A stretch of 56,787 bases of DNA from Branchiostoma floridae. Its lineage: Eukaryota; Chordata; Leptocardii; Amphioxiformes; Branchiostomatidae. The notes under the pieces are model-generated. The model had not been told where the DNA came from, made no database searches, and saw only the letters and a list, made by a program, of their open reading frames with translations. The translations under genes and the position numbers were made by a program. Positions 1-12,299 of this stretch are shown here, one piece after another. The stretch lies in assembly GCF_000003815.2 (NCBI RefSeq), contig NC_049983.1:27212468-27269254 (forward strand). The letters run 5' to 3'. Numbering within the stretch: position 1 is the first letter of the stretch; the number at the start of each line of letters is the position of its first letter.

Positions 1-966
1 CTGTTTGTGCCCATTTGCTGGTTTTTGTCTCTCCTCTCTTCTCTTGTGTCTGTGTGATTTACTGTGTGTGCTCCGTGTGTCACCCGTGGAACTGGGATTC
101 TTCACGCTCTATTATACACCGGGCGTTTATGTCCCCGTGCCTGCGTAGCGAAGCGGGATAATGCCGCTAACGAACCATCCGTGTTCCTGATTATAAATGC
201 CGGCATTACGCCCCATCGAGCCTACCATGATGCATTGCTGTTGGGTCAGCGTAACGTGAGGTTGGTTTGCGAGGTGTGAAGGTGTGAACAAGCCTGTTAT
301 GGTATCTGCGTCGCTATCCCTGCCTAGTTAGGCTAACTGTGGGCCATTATAGCTGTGAGGGGAGGGGGGCAAACTCCTCCGGGACTTCCTTATAAAACCG
401 GGGAGAGTTCCTTAATTGATTTCACTTCATCTTAACCGAGTTATGCGGCATCGGCGCACGTCCGGTCAAACCACAGCCATAATTCCTGCCTTATAGGGGT
501 CCTCGCTAATCAGGGCGAATTGGGGGATTGGGCTGGGACCATAAATCCCCGTGGCAACCGGGTAATCAGATGATGTCACCTCATTAATATTCATGAGCTC
601 CATGAACATGTTCTCATGTTACACCGAGTGGCTCATTCCTGGAGATGCTCTTATATGATACATTCATCACTTCATGTCTCACAGTGCATTTTGAGCCTGA
701 GCCAACGCGTAATGGAATATGGAAATATTGGCTGCCGGCACAGACTGTATTACTACTCCATGGGGGGATGCAATAAATCAGATAAATAACATCTTCTTCA
801 CAGTTTGAATTACTGTTAATGTCCCAGTCAAATTTGGAAGGAAAAATATTCAATACACCCGCCGTATACCTGATAATTATTCCAAATTCTAGAATTTGAG
901 TAGTAATTATTTGACAAAGTCAGGAGCTTGGATGGTGTAGCTGAGATCCAACAAATAGCTCTTGGC
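1..966. other. Gene-free, base-balanced sequence
   Basis: No exon recognised. About 80-610 is non-repetitive with balanced composition and TAAT/ATTA cores (for example cattaatattcatgag), in contrast to the AT-rich, repeat-laden sequence after it. It may be conserved non-coding DNA, but this cannot be judged from one sequence. A 72-residue open frame at 64-279 has no recognisable similarity. Confidence 0.3.
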
Positions 967-1460
967 AGTTAAACAATTTATATTGGCTGCGTGGCTGATT
1001 TTTCCTGCTATATTGGAATATATGATTAGTTAAGCCGAAGATGAAGAAAGCCACCTGTCTGTGGGAGGGGGGCATGTTGCTGAGATGCAATAAATGGCTG
1101 TTGGTGGTTTAACAATTAGACTATAACACTAGTTCACCTTTATCCGTGGGGTTACCTTTATCACATATATAAAATCGGAGTATCTAGCGATATCAAGTCG
1201 ACAGACGAGTGTTCAGACTGCTATGAAAAAATGGCAATCTCAAACCAATGTCCGTCGACGAGATTGCCCTAAATATCTTCCTTATAAAAACAATGGATAA
1301 AGGTTACCATGTGGATAAAGGTGAACTACTGTTACATGTATAATGGCTGCATAGCTGATTTTTCCCTGCTATATTGGAATATATGATTAGTTATTCTGGA
1401 GGTGCAAATATGGGTAAGGAAAACCACCTGTCGTGTGGGAGGGGGGCGTGTTGTTGGTGG
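967..1460. repeat. Diverged direct duplication around a MITE
   Basis: Segments of about 120 bp at 967-1083 and 1340-1460 share 'gctgatttttcctgctatattggaatatatgattagtta' and '..ccacctgtc..gtgggaggggggc'. The element at 1132 lies between them. Confidence 0.8.
1132..1326. mobile_element. 195-bp MITE, TA-flanked
   Basis: Starts GTTCACCTTTATCC and ends GGATAAAGGTGAAC, imperfect inverted repeats of about 30 bases, with TA on each side (1130-1131, 1327-1328). Internal GTCGAC-containing arms also pair. No coding content. Confidence 0.85.
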
Positions 1461-4400
1461 TGAATATTTCATGGAGACCTGATCTAGTGATAGGCTCAGA
1501 GTTATGCATGTACATCAACCTGCATTTAGTCATGGTCTAGCTATGGGTCCATGAAATGTACTGCATAAGGTTTATGCCTGTTTCATTGCTTGTAAAAATA
1601 TTTCCAAAGATCTGGCCACACAAACACTAAATAATGACTTTGACTCAATGATTTTTTTTAGATCCACAGTCAGCTTGACATTTGAACTATCATTATTCCT
1701 ATGGTTTATCATAACAGAAAGGTTGATGCAAAAAGAGCAAGCATGCACAACATACGAAAGACACATAACTAGAGAATTCTGATGGGTTCTATATTATCTA
1801 ATCTCCAATCATTGCAGGTAGTTTTATGGAAGTAGGTGAAACCCTGACAGGTGCACATACGTCAAATGATGATGATGATGATGAATGGTTTATTAATAAA
1901 AAATCACTCGCAGCCTGTTTGGCTGAATTGCGGATTTCGTACAGATAATTTTGTCCAGCCAGAGCTAATTCTAGAAATATTAAAAAATTCTATATAATGT
2001 AGATGAAACCCTGACACTGTGACAGGTGCAATATTGTCCCTAACAGAAACACATTTCATGCTCTGAGTCCTGCTGCATGAAAAGGACCCTCAGCTGACCA
2101 TGACTCATGTGGGTGAACTGTACCACCTGGACTCATTAAAGTTATAATTACAGTAGCACTCTAACCCTGGGCAGGGAGGTGTTTTTAGGAGTGGTTTGGA
2201 GTCAGAAAATTAGGTCTGACTCATAGCTTAGAGTGTTGAGTTCATCCATCAATTTGCCTGTAAAAACCCCACCAAATAAATTTCTTTACGTTCTCCGACT
2301 TTTCAGAATAAAAATGGAGCAAGAGAGCAATATGACAACAGAAGCTGGGAATAACTCTAGAATGTACATGTAACTGCAGTTTACTAGTATTCAAAAAATA
2401 AAACCCTAAATATGTGTGTACCAAATTTTACCTTCAAGCTCTGTCTTGTTTGTTTTCATGTCTTGCCGTCAGAATATTGGCCCTGACTCACGGCTCAGAG
2501 TTCACATTTTGTTTACCTTCGGCTGAGTTTACTGTGTACCGAATTAGTCATGTGCCGAGGTTTATGATGTGGGTCTGAAATAGAAACCATAATTGGTTAC
2601 AGGCCATCAAAATTCCACCAGTTAAGGCAGTATAACCCCCATGTACAGGGCAGGGACCTGCTGGTACTGGGCTGGACTAATGCAGTAAGGTGGTCACCAC
2701 TCAGTATCAGTTTGACAAACTCAAACAGATACAGTTTTGAACATACAATATCATGTATTTCACTTACCGTAATGCATTTAAGTTTGCAAGAAATGGAGTG
2801 TTGGCAGTAGTTTTAAGTTCACGGTAGTGCCGTAGACTGCAGTCTCATACTATGAAAAATGTCCGCGGTGATTTTAACATTTCTGCATCTAAAGTATCAT
2901 ATTGCTTGTTTTCAATTGATTCTAGTTGAAAAGCTACAAATGTATGATAGTGTTCCAGTCTGCCTTTTATTTTGGGTTTGATATGTGAGCTTGTGGTTTC
3001 TGGAAAGTTTTGCCCAGAACCGAGTAGCTAACTTTGCCAGGCCCCTCTCAGCTGGCTGATAACTATCAGGTACTGACTGGTGCAGATTGAGGCAAAAACA
3101 AGTCTGTTAGTTGCTGCTTGCCACATGGTGAAAATGTTACAGAAATTTGCTGACTTGCGATTAAAAAATGGAGAAAATTATTGACGGAAAGTGACGAGAT
3201 CCAATGTTTTAACTTGATCTGGCCCTATTGCCACTCAGCACACCAGATACACACAGGGGTGATGACACATGAAACTTTGCCCCCCCCCAACTTCATCACC
3301 ATGGTTACCAGTCAGTACCCAAAGGCTCCCCCTCCTCAGTCCAACCCTGGTGCATGCTGGGCATGTGAGGGTCACCACAAGTTGGAAATGTACCCTACTT
3401 ATAATACCCTAGCAAGCTTGGGCAAGGCTGGATGCAAGGTAACTTCCATTTACTAGTAGTTCCCCACTGAAAACAGCTTCCACAAGTTTTGTATAGGTCT
3501 GTGTAAGCCATGGAAACAGTCTGGTATCCAGGCTAGCAGAATCTCCTGGCTTGCAGAAATTTTGATCCAGGCTGGGTACAGGATTCCATCATTAGTGGTG
3601 AGAGTGTCACTTCCTTATGGTGTTTTTTCCTGGTCTCTGGGAACGTCAGGACTTCCACAAGTCGGAAATCTGCCCTACGGAACTTCCAGGTCAAGCCACT
3701 TCAGTTTCTTGTATAACAGACTGCGAATCATATGATCCCTTGTTGTGTTAACAGTTGTAAGTCTGGCATTTCATTTGATACTTCCCAATCCTTCCCATAA
3801 GAAACCCACAAGTCAGAAACCTAAACCAATGGAATTTTCAGGTTAAGCCAGTTCAGATGTTTGTTTGATATCAGTATGATATGGCAAATGTATTTACATG
3901 TACCTTAACAAAGGAAGTTATTAGTAAATCCCTAAAATATGTGAATGGGTTTTCATCATTTTTGTCAGTGAATGATTTCCAGGCTTTGGGATAAAGAATG
4001 TGGAGGTCCAGTCGGTTGCCTTCCCTGTAAACTTCTAGCTCCACAGTTGTATCAGTTCCAGTGTGTGATTCACTGTACTTTCATAAGGTGTATAATAACT
4101 ACTTACAGTACATATAAACATATATGAGTATCTATGGGTATGAATAAGTCAACAAGTTGAGTCTATATATGATATATTGTCTATTGGTTCTGTGGTATAA
4201 ACATTCTTTCATATAATACCTATTTGTACACAGCAAGGGTTATCGCCTCCCAGAATTTATCTATCGACTTGAAAGTATCAAATTCTTTAAAGCATCTAAG
4301 CGGAAAGAAATGTGAACAGCTTTGTGCATTTACCATTCCTCAGTGTATTTTCTACAGTATCAGTTGCACATTGTGATTGTGATTCAGTGATTGTACAGCT

Positions 4401-4824
4401 TACCATACCTTCACAGTACATTCTACTGTATCAGTTCCCATGTGTGATAGTGAGTCAGTGAGTGTATCAGACCTGTGTCAGGGTTCAACACCTTCCATCT
4501 CTGCCTGATGACTTCCACACTTCCCAAGTCTGCCTCCAGAAATTCCAGGGCAGCCAAGTTCAAGTCCTGAAAATTAGAGACCTAAGCGTGTAACTGCTGT
4601 CTGCCTAAGGAGAGTATTGGATGAGACTTTAAGTTGGCCTTATCTCTAATCTTGAAGATTTCTTAGAATCTGTAAGGACTCTCCTGCTGGTGTTTTGACT
4701 TGTGGTTGTCAGGAGGAGGGATATCAGCTGATCTGGCCAAACCAAGGCAGTTCTGTGGTTCTGAGCTAGTTTTTTTAAAGTAAAATGTCAGTCAGAAGTC
4801 GTGAAGAAGAGAATTTTCATCTGA
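1461..4824. other. Gene-free stretch
   Basis: (ATG)n microsatellite near 1868-1885. A diverged copy of the elements at 4825 and 6933 occupies about 2765-2895 (cttaccgtaatgcattt ... gcggtgattttaacatttctgcat). No exon seen. Confidence 0.5.
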
Positions 4825-5002
4825 CTACTGGAAATGCAGAAACTTTTGTGGTGGCCCCTTCACCGCAAACTTAAAAGCACCACGAACATTTTTCAATTGC
4901 AGTAAGAGACTACAGTGTATGGTGCTACCGCGAAATTAGAACCACTCCTTTTTCCTGCTACCGCGAAATTAAATCCCTGCAGACATAAATGCATTTACGG
5001 TA
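4825..5002. mobile_element. Short inverted-repeat element, copy 1
   Basis: Shares 'gaaatgcagaaacttt', 'ttcaccgcaaacttaaaa', 'gtaagagactacagtg' and 'ctaccgcgaaatta' with 6933-7151, and ends in 'aatgcatttacggtata', the inverse of its start. No coding content. Confidence 0.75.
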
Positions 5003-6932
5003 TATAATTCACTCCTTAAAACTTATACCAAGGTACAGACATTCCCCTCAGACTCTATTTTGTTGTTAAATGTACCAGTTTTGAATAGTTTGTTTTTCAA
5101 AATCTGCGAACCGACATATTCCCTTAGTGTGGCCCATCTGAAGTGGGTTTGCTGAGCCCAGACTGTGGGTATCACCTGTCTGCAGTAGTAACCCATTGGT
5201 GTGGCCCCTGCCCCTGTACCATCCTGTACCCACACTCAGGAACTCTCACAGAAAATAACAACCTGCTTTAGACTTCACTCAGTCAGCACTGATGCTGGAG
5301 GTAAGACTGTACTGATGGTTTGAATATTCCTTGTCTGACATTGCTATACCGGAGTTTAAGGAGGGTCTGCATGCTCTTTTATGTAAGGTGTAGGCAGCCT
5401 TTTTATTTCCCGTAATTTGTAGGGAAAACCATCTTATCTGCGTAATTCGTATCAAGGCGACCAAATATAGCGTGATTGCCTTCCTTGATTTAGCGTAATA
5501 CGTAGGGGGTTCTTCTGAATTCAGCATAAATCGTTGTCGGGACCCCCATGTAGACCCTCTTTAAGGGTATATCGGAGACAGGCATCTTAAAACTTTCATC
5601 AAATATATTGAAACAGTGTTTACTAAACTTCACAGGCTGTCAGTCTGCGATATAGCTGCCTTCTTATATTCCAGTCTGTCAAATTAAAGTGCTTTGATCT
5701 ATATCATGTATTTCTGTGAAAGGCAGTTGGAAATGTTTCTTATCCTCTCGCCTATAGCAGCACTAATTAGAGACAATCCAGTTTAGAAACTGTCCATGTT
5801 TAAAGTTGTTTTTGCAGAGTGTTTATAGAAAAGTGTTTCAAACCCTGCCATGACAGGAAACCTGGCTGATGACATTTCTGAGATGTTTTGCTGCCGGGTG
5901 CAGGAAGTCTAAATTTGGGCTGACATTTCCAACGGATTATAACGAACGGAACCTGAGGCCTGGCAGATTCACTTTCTCTGTGGGATCCAGCCAGAGCCGA
6001 ACTGTATTGTTTCAATATCCTGCCTTGCCGTGTTGTTGTTGTTGTTTGTTGATGTTTTGATGAAGAAAATGCTTGTCTGTTTGTGGAAATGGAGGCCAGA
6101 TGCTGTAATGAGGAGGTAAGAAGGGGATAAGATGAAGTGATAGCCTGAGACAAGGCAGAAGGGGGGTGGGGTGTCTCTCTGATTAGATAGGGACTGAGGC
6201 ATCTTGGTGACAGCCCAATTGATGATCATAGGGCCACACTAGTTTATTTCATAGGTTCTCATCATCAGATGTTCTATAACAAAAATGTTGTAAAGGAATA
6301 AGATAAAAATGGATGACCTGAAGAAAAGCTTGAGTTTCACAGTATATATACTTCCTGACACTGTGTATGTTACTACATTACTTTTATGTTGGTCTCTTTC
6401 AGTTCAGTATTATTCTTTTAAAAACAAAATGAATTAGTGTTGCCCAGAACTTTCTCTGTCTGATTAATCCAATTGGCAAATTACGGGTATTCACCTTATT
6501 TGGGCAAATTTCCAGGGAGGTTTGATAGAACCTGAGCTTGCAATTCATAAATTGCAGACTGCAAATAATTATACCCCATTCCCCAGTGCCAGGTCTCTGT
6601 GTCAGGCTGTTTTAATTAGGCCTGATGACTTAAACTAAATGTTTAGTTTACATAGTATTCATGACTTTACAAATCCTATGGGAAACTTCTCACTACCTGA
6701 CTGTATATGTCAGGTCCCATTTGCTGGTAGAGTCTTCTGTTTAGCCTTGAGAGGATTTCAGTCCCCTACGTACCTTCGTTAAGGGTTTCTAATTAGGTCA
6801 AGTGGATGTTTATATTATTAGTCCAGCTAAAACAAACCTCCCACATGTCTGGCCAACTCCCTTGGTAAATTGTTACCTTTTAAATGGTTCAATTGTCCCC
6901 TATTCCTGCAGACCTGTTTATACATGAAGTAG
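5003..6932. other. Gene-free stretch
   Basis: No exon, RNA or transposon recognised. Open frames on both strands around 5800-6230 overlap each other and show no family similarity. Confidence 0.4.
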
Positions 6933-7151
6933 TACTGTAAATGCAGAAACTCTCGCGGTGGTTTGATGTTCGCGTTTTTGCGGTGGCTGCTTCACCGCAA
7001 ACTTAAAACCACCGCGAACATTTTTCCATGGCATTGGCAGTAAGAGACTACAGTGCATGGTGCTACTGCGAACTTAAAACCACAGCGAAAAGTCCTTTTT
7101 CTCGCTACCTTGAAATTACTTCCCCGCGAACTTGAATACATTTACAGTATA
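6933..7151. mobile_element. Short inverted-repeat element, copy 2
   Basis: Begins tactgtaaatgcagaaac and ends gaatacatttacagtata, with GCGGTGG / CCACCGC arms inside. Better preserved than the copy at 4825. Non-coding. Confidence 0.8.
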
Positions 7152-7919
7152 CAGAGTACAGTACAGGTCCCACATGTACTTGTTAGTGTTATATCAGGTC
7201 AGGACAAAAGTGGAGATTTGTTGCACCATCTGTCGACTGGATGAAGACAGAATTATTCATCACAAGGCTTTTAAAACGTTTTATGTTCCAGACAGTTTAA
7301 CGTAGGTCATTTCTTACCGGTGGGTCAGGAGATATGTTTTCACTGGTAGTGGCCTGTTTGTTTGTTTGATTGTTTGTTTGTTTGTTTGTTGTCTGTGTGT
7401 TGGTAAGGGAATTATTTATCAGGAAGGATTGAATGCTTCCTTCAAGTGTATGAAGATTGTCAAGGGCATATTTCTTCAGCATTGCTTTGTGTGTTAGTAA
7501 AATGTTTGCTTATTTTGGCAGGGAATTATTCATTTAAATTTAGGAAGGATTGAAGACTTCCTACAGGCACATACATGTACATGTGTTTTGTATGACCATC
7601 AGGATATAACATTTTTCTCTAGCATGTCTATATATGTTTGCTTCTTTGTCTGTTTGGTAGCAAATGAGCTAAAGACATCATCCATAAATTGTCTTTGTTG
7701 GCCTTGGTATTGGGAATAGTAATTGTTCAGAAAAAACATTTGGTTTTGCATACATTGCATACTTAATGCATACATTTTGTAGAGAAAAGCTATGAACCAA
7801 CCAACTGCCCTGCTGTAGCCCGCGCCCCCTTACCCTGAAAACCCCGGCCATATGCAGATTAACGACCGACCTGTTTATGGGATGATAAAGTAATTTTACG
7901 AGGTTCAGTTGTGATTGGA
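7152..7919. other. Gene-free stretch
   Basis: (TTTG)n at about 7357-7390. Nothing else recognised. Confidence 0.4.
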
Positions 7920-7987
7920 GCGGAGTGTGTGTGCAGTAAACCCGGAGTGTGTGTGCAGTAAACCCGGAGTGTGTGTGCAGTAAACCC
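7920..7987. repeat. 22-bp unit, three copies
   Basis: 'cggagtgtgtgtgcagtaaa' + cc, three nearly perfect tandem copies. Confidence 0.95.
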
Positions 7988-8017
7988 GCGGTTAGGGTCC
8001 CAATTGGTGCTGCAGCC

Positions 8018-8830
8018 TGGAGTTTAGTGGGACATAAAGAGTTGATGTAGGGTTATAGACTCTGTGAGTTGATATTTTATGTTTACACAAAATTCTGTGG
8101 ACTCTAAGGAATCAGATGTCTTTTTATTTCTGATCCAGATAGGATGTGCCAAAATGTTGAGAACCATGGCCAGTTTGAACTGCACTGGAATTTAGTGGAC
8201 ACATAAAGACTTGATGTAGGGTTATAGACTCTGTGAGTTGATATTGTATACACATAAAATACAGTAGATTGTCTATGGAGTCAGATTTCGCATACAGTTT
8301 GGATGTGCAAAAATATTGTACAGACTGAAGTCAATTTGAACTGCAGTCTGGAATTTAGTGGGACATAAAGACTTGGTGTAGGGTTAGATATAGACTCTGT
8401 GAGTTGATATTGTAGATACATAAAATTCTGTAGATTGTTTATGGACTCAGATTTCTGATCCAGTTTGGATGTGTAAGAATATTGTACAGAAGTCAATTTG
8501 AACTGCAGTCTGGAATTTAGTGGAACATAAAGACTTGATGTAGGGTTATACTGACACTACGGGTTGATATTGTATATAGTTCACATAAAGTTTTGTAGAT
8601 TGTTTCTATATGGAGTCAGATTTCTGATCCAGTTTGGATGTGCTGAAAAATTGTTAAGAACCCAATTTGCCTGCAACCTGAAATTAGAGGGACATAAAGA
8701 TCTGACATAGGGCTACAGACTCTACGAGACAGTTGATATTGTATATAATAGAATTCTGTAGATTGTTTTTTACTGAGGAGTCAGATATCCTTTTATTTCT
8801 GATCCAGTTTGAGATGGGCAGAAATATGAC
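8018..8830. repeat. ~165-bp tandem repeat, five diverged copies
   Basis: Units start near 8018, 8186, 8341, 8508 and 8680. Each has 'ggaatttagtgggacataaag', 'gatgtagggttatagactc' and 'tctgatccagtttggatg'. Confidence 0.9.
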
Positions 8831-10136
8831 ATGGCTTTTGATGATGGACTTACCGCACTTAGCCCTAGAGCAGACTGCACTGCCTACTTTTTGCTGATTG
8901 GTAAGCCACCTAGGGCACTATGCACCTGGTCTATAAAAGCCAGGATGTACTGTACCTGTGCTTATTCCAGCCCAAAGCACTGAAGATTTTGCCACACGGC
9001 GAAACATGTTTGCGTGTTGGTTCGAATAATTTCCCTCTAAACAGAGAATATGCGGCTCCAGCGTCTGTTCTGAAGATGTGGCGTAAGTGTGTACGGTTGG
9101 CTTGAGACTGTCCTTTCCCACGTACTTTACAGGACTTTAAGAATTTCGCTTTAATATGTATGAATTTGGCATTTTTTAAAGTTACTTCCTTTTTTTCAAA
9201 GCAGAAAAGTGACCTAAAGTTGCAGAATCTTTTATAAAGTTTGAAATTCAGTACAACAGAAGAGCATCCCTTAACAATAACCTGTATGCTATGGAATAAC
9301 TCCCCAGACCTGAATACCTGTAAGGGACCCATGTGTTTATTATCATGACATCACATATCTACGGGTGGCTGGGTGCCCACATTTGCATACCTGTGCTATT
9401 GAGGCGTGAGGTCACATACACGGCACTCTGTTTAACATTCAGCACAAAGTACCGAGGTCGGTGTGACTCAGCGCTGTTTCTCACTCAGGGCAGGTGTGAC
9501 ACAGGTGAGGGGTTGTGGTGGGAGGGGGGAGTTTCCTTTATGATGAAGTTGATATTTTATTGACGTTGAATTCGAAGTTCTTACATCTGAGTAGCTTCTG
9601 TGTCCCAGATTTATTGATTTTGAAGTCAAGGATGGACATTTTTTGTCAGTAAATCTGATTAGATTTGATGAGGAAGCTTGGAAACACTATAAATCTTTGG
9701 TAAATTCTGCAGCTTCGTTGACCTTGTGTGATATCTTAATTATTAATGAAAAGACTGTTTTGACTGTTTTCATATTGTATTACATGTATGGCCACGTCAT
9801 AAATCATTCATGTCATTTTTCGTGCATGTATGGAGATTTTTTTAGAAGCTCGTCATACAATTCACCATGGTAACCAGGAGTGTGCCACAGGTCATTGCCC
9901 TTTAACCTTCACCCTGCTGCCTGACCCTGTAACCATGACAACTGTGGTACCAAAAGGCTCCCCTCGGCAGTAGAAGGTTAATTCTCACCTCCCCTCCAGC
10001 CAGAAGTTGCCCCAAATTTCTGCAGCCCATAGTTATTGATTATGTCCAGCTGTGTGCAGGCCGCCCCCCTCCCCAGGCTAAATATAACAACTATAAGTAT
10101 AACACCATCCATCATGCACCACTTCAGCCTGTCATG
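8831..10136. other. Gene-free stretch with ribozyme-like motif
   Basis: Contains CTGAAGA...GCC-ACAC-GGC-GAAAC at 8980-9005. Overlapping open frames at 8918-9332 on both strands show no family similarity. Nothing else recognised. Confidence 0.35.
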
Positions 10137-10560
10137 GGCCTGAGAGCCGCCGGTAATAACGGCGTGTGGAGTAATAACAGCCAGCGGCGTGTGGGTGACG
10201 TATGGAGGCATTGTTGGGGTTACTTTTCTTTATCCTCTAGCTAGTGAGTATTGTGACAGGAATTGTTACTGGTAGTAGTCACTGTTATAGATTCATGGTC
10301 CTGAGAGCCACTAGTAATAACAGAATGTAAAATTATGATAACTGAGCTTGCTGCGTTTTGGTGACTTATGGAGGCATTGTTGGCAACTAGTTCTTAAGGT
10401 TACTTTTTCTTTATCTTCTAGCTAGTGAGTATTGTGACAGGATTTGTTACTGGTAGTAGTTAGATTCATGGGCCCGAGAGCCACTAATAATAATGGCGTG
10501 TTGAATAATAACAGCTTGCAGTGTGTAGGTGATGTATGGAGGCATTGTTGGGAACTACAT
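10137..10560. repeat. ~165-bp tandem repeat, three copies
   Basis: Units near 10137, 10298 and 10469 share 'gagagccactagtaataa', 'gtatggaggcattgttgg' and 'ctagctagtgagtattgtg'. Confidence 0.88.
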
Positions 10561-11024
10561 GTATTTCAAAAGTTTCTTTTTTGCTTTTGTCAGTTTGACA
10601 CAATTCTGGACAAAGGAATTGTTGGGTTCAAGGTCAAGTTGTTGGAGATCACAAGATCAAGTTTGAACCCCAGCTGTTGCTGCTCACCTGACCCGCACAC
10701 TGCTCGAAACGGTTTCAGTTCTTAGAGGGGACCTTAAGCCTTGACCGGTTCTTCATTGTGCTTGTAGAAAAGAGAAGAGGAAATTGTTAACAGCTAATAG
10801 GGAGATTATATATTGTATTATATCATATACGTCATAGCATCTGCCGTCCTTATGGCACAACCACGTGTTGGTAAAGTCACATGTCCTTGCTAATTAGGTC
10901 AGCCATCCTAAACAGCACTTACAGTATCCAGGTCCTAACCTTCGGTGAGTCACTGTTCTGCTGGTCTTACCTTACTTACTTCTTCTGCTTGTGTAGTGAG
11001 GAAAATATGAGACTTTAGATTCGG

Positions 11025-11880
11025 GTGTGCTTGCATGCTAATGATGTAGGTGGAGAGTTGCTCTATTATACGATGTAGCCAGATTGAGACGTATGTCCAG
11101 TTTTGACAGTTCCCACTGTGTGACCTGTTATTTAATTGTTTGTGTGACCTAACCAAAGCCCTGCCCTTCCATGACAAGGGACACACCACTTGTGCAAAGA
11201 TCGTGCTCCCAACAGATGATCTTGCATGCTAATGATGTAGGTGGAGAGTTGCTCTATTATACGATGTAGCCAGATTGAGATGTATTGTCCATTTTGACAG
11301 TTCCAACTGTGTTACGTGTTATTTACTGTCTGTGTGACCTAACCAAAGCCCTGCCCTCCGTGCCCAGGGACACACCACTTGTGCAAAGCTCGTGCTTCCA
11401 ACCGCTTCTATTTGTGTAGGGCAGACTTTGGTCATTGATAAGTGTTGCATACCGAATATTCCGCATAACTGGGACCCTTGGCTGACCACTGGAACAATAC
11501 CGCCTGCAGTGTCAGTTCTGCTGTACAAGGCTGTTATTAACTCAAGGTACCCTTCGGTATGGCCTTTTCACTTGCTTTGCTTCCTGTATAGTTGTATGGA
11601 TTTATCATTCTTTGTTGTTCTATATTATGACATTGTCCTCTTTGCACACCTAGATTTATAAGTATGACTTCTTATCTTAAAAATATCCACTGGAACAATA
11701 ACGCCTGCAGTGTCAGTTCTGGTATACAGGGCTGCAATTAAGGTTCTATATGGTATGTTCTTTTCGCTTGCTTTGCTTCCCGTATAGTTGTATGGGTTAA
11801 TTATTCTCTGTTGTTCTATGTACGTCCTCTTTGTACTTACTCACCTAGATTTATTAGTATGACTCGTTATCGTGAAAAAA
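11025..11880. repeat. Two adjacent two-copy duplications
   Basis: 'cttgcatgctaatgatgtag' to 'acaccacttgtgcaaag' occurs at 11027-11200 and 11222-11390. 'cactggaacaataccgcctg' to 'cacctagatttataagtatg' occurs at 11487-11665 and 11689-11862. Confidence 0.88.
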
Positions 11881-11949
11881 TCCACTGACCACAGAACGTT
11901 AACGGTTGTTGTCAGTTTCAGAGTTCAAGTCCCGAAGGTTGTGTAACAT

Positions 11950-12299
11950 GCTTTTAGCCAGGCATGCGTCAACGCGTCATCTGGACGCTCTTTTCTTAGA
12001 ATAACAAGAAATTTGATGCCCCTGGACGCCCTATACTCGGGAGAAAATCCTCTGACAAGCATGAAATTCTGCTTGACCACTGATGCTACCAGGTCATCTG
12101 TGGTCACAGTCTTCTACTGTGACATCTGTAACAGTATTTTTGCCTCTTGGGATACCTTAGAATGCACTGTTTTAACTTAAAATCATGAAAAACTCTGTAC
12201 CATGGAAGGTGGATGCCCCCAGACCCCCCTACAATAGTCACTTACCGCGACTCACCAATAAGTTTGGACTCCCTTTTATAAAATCCTAGCTAAAAGCCT
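11950..12299. mobile_element. Short inverted-repeat element
   Basis: Begins gcttttagccaggcatgcg and ends atcctagctaaaagcct, imperfect reverse complements. Contains 'gtggatgcccccagaccccc'. No coding content. Same end type as 44204-44385. Confidence 0.6.

Noticed and set aside
64-279. 72-codon open frame as a possible first exon
   Set aside because: No similarity, no clear splice sites that fit phase 1 at 21907, and no IQSEC N-terminal features.
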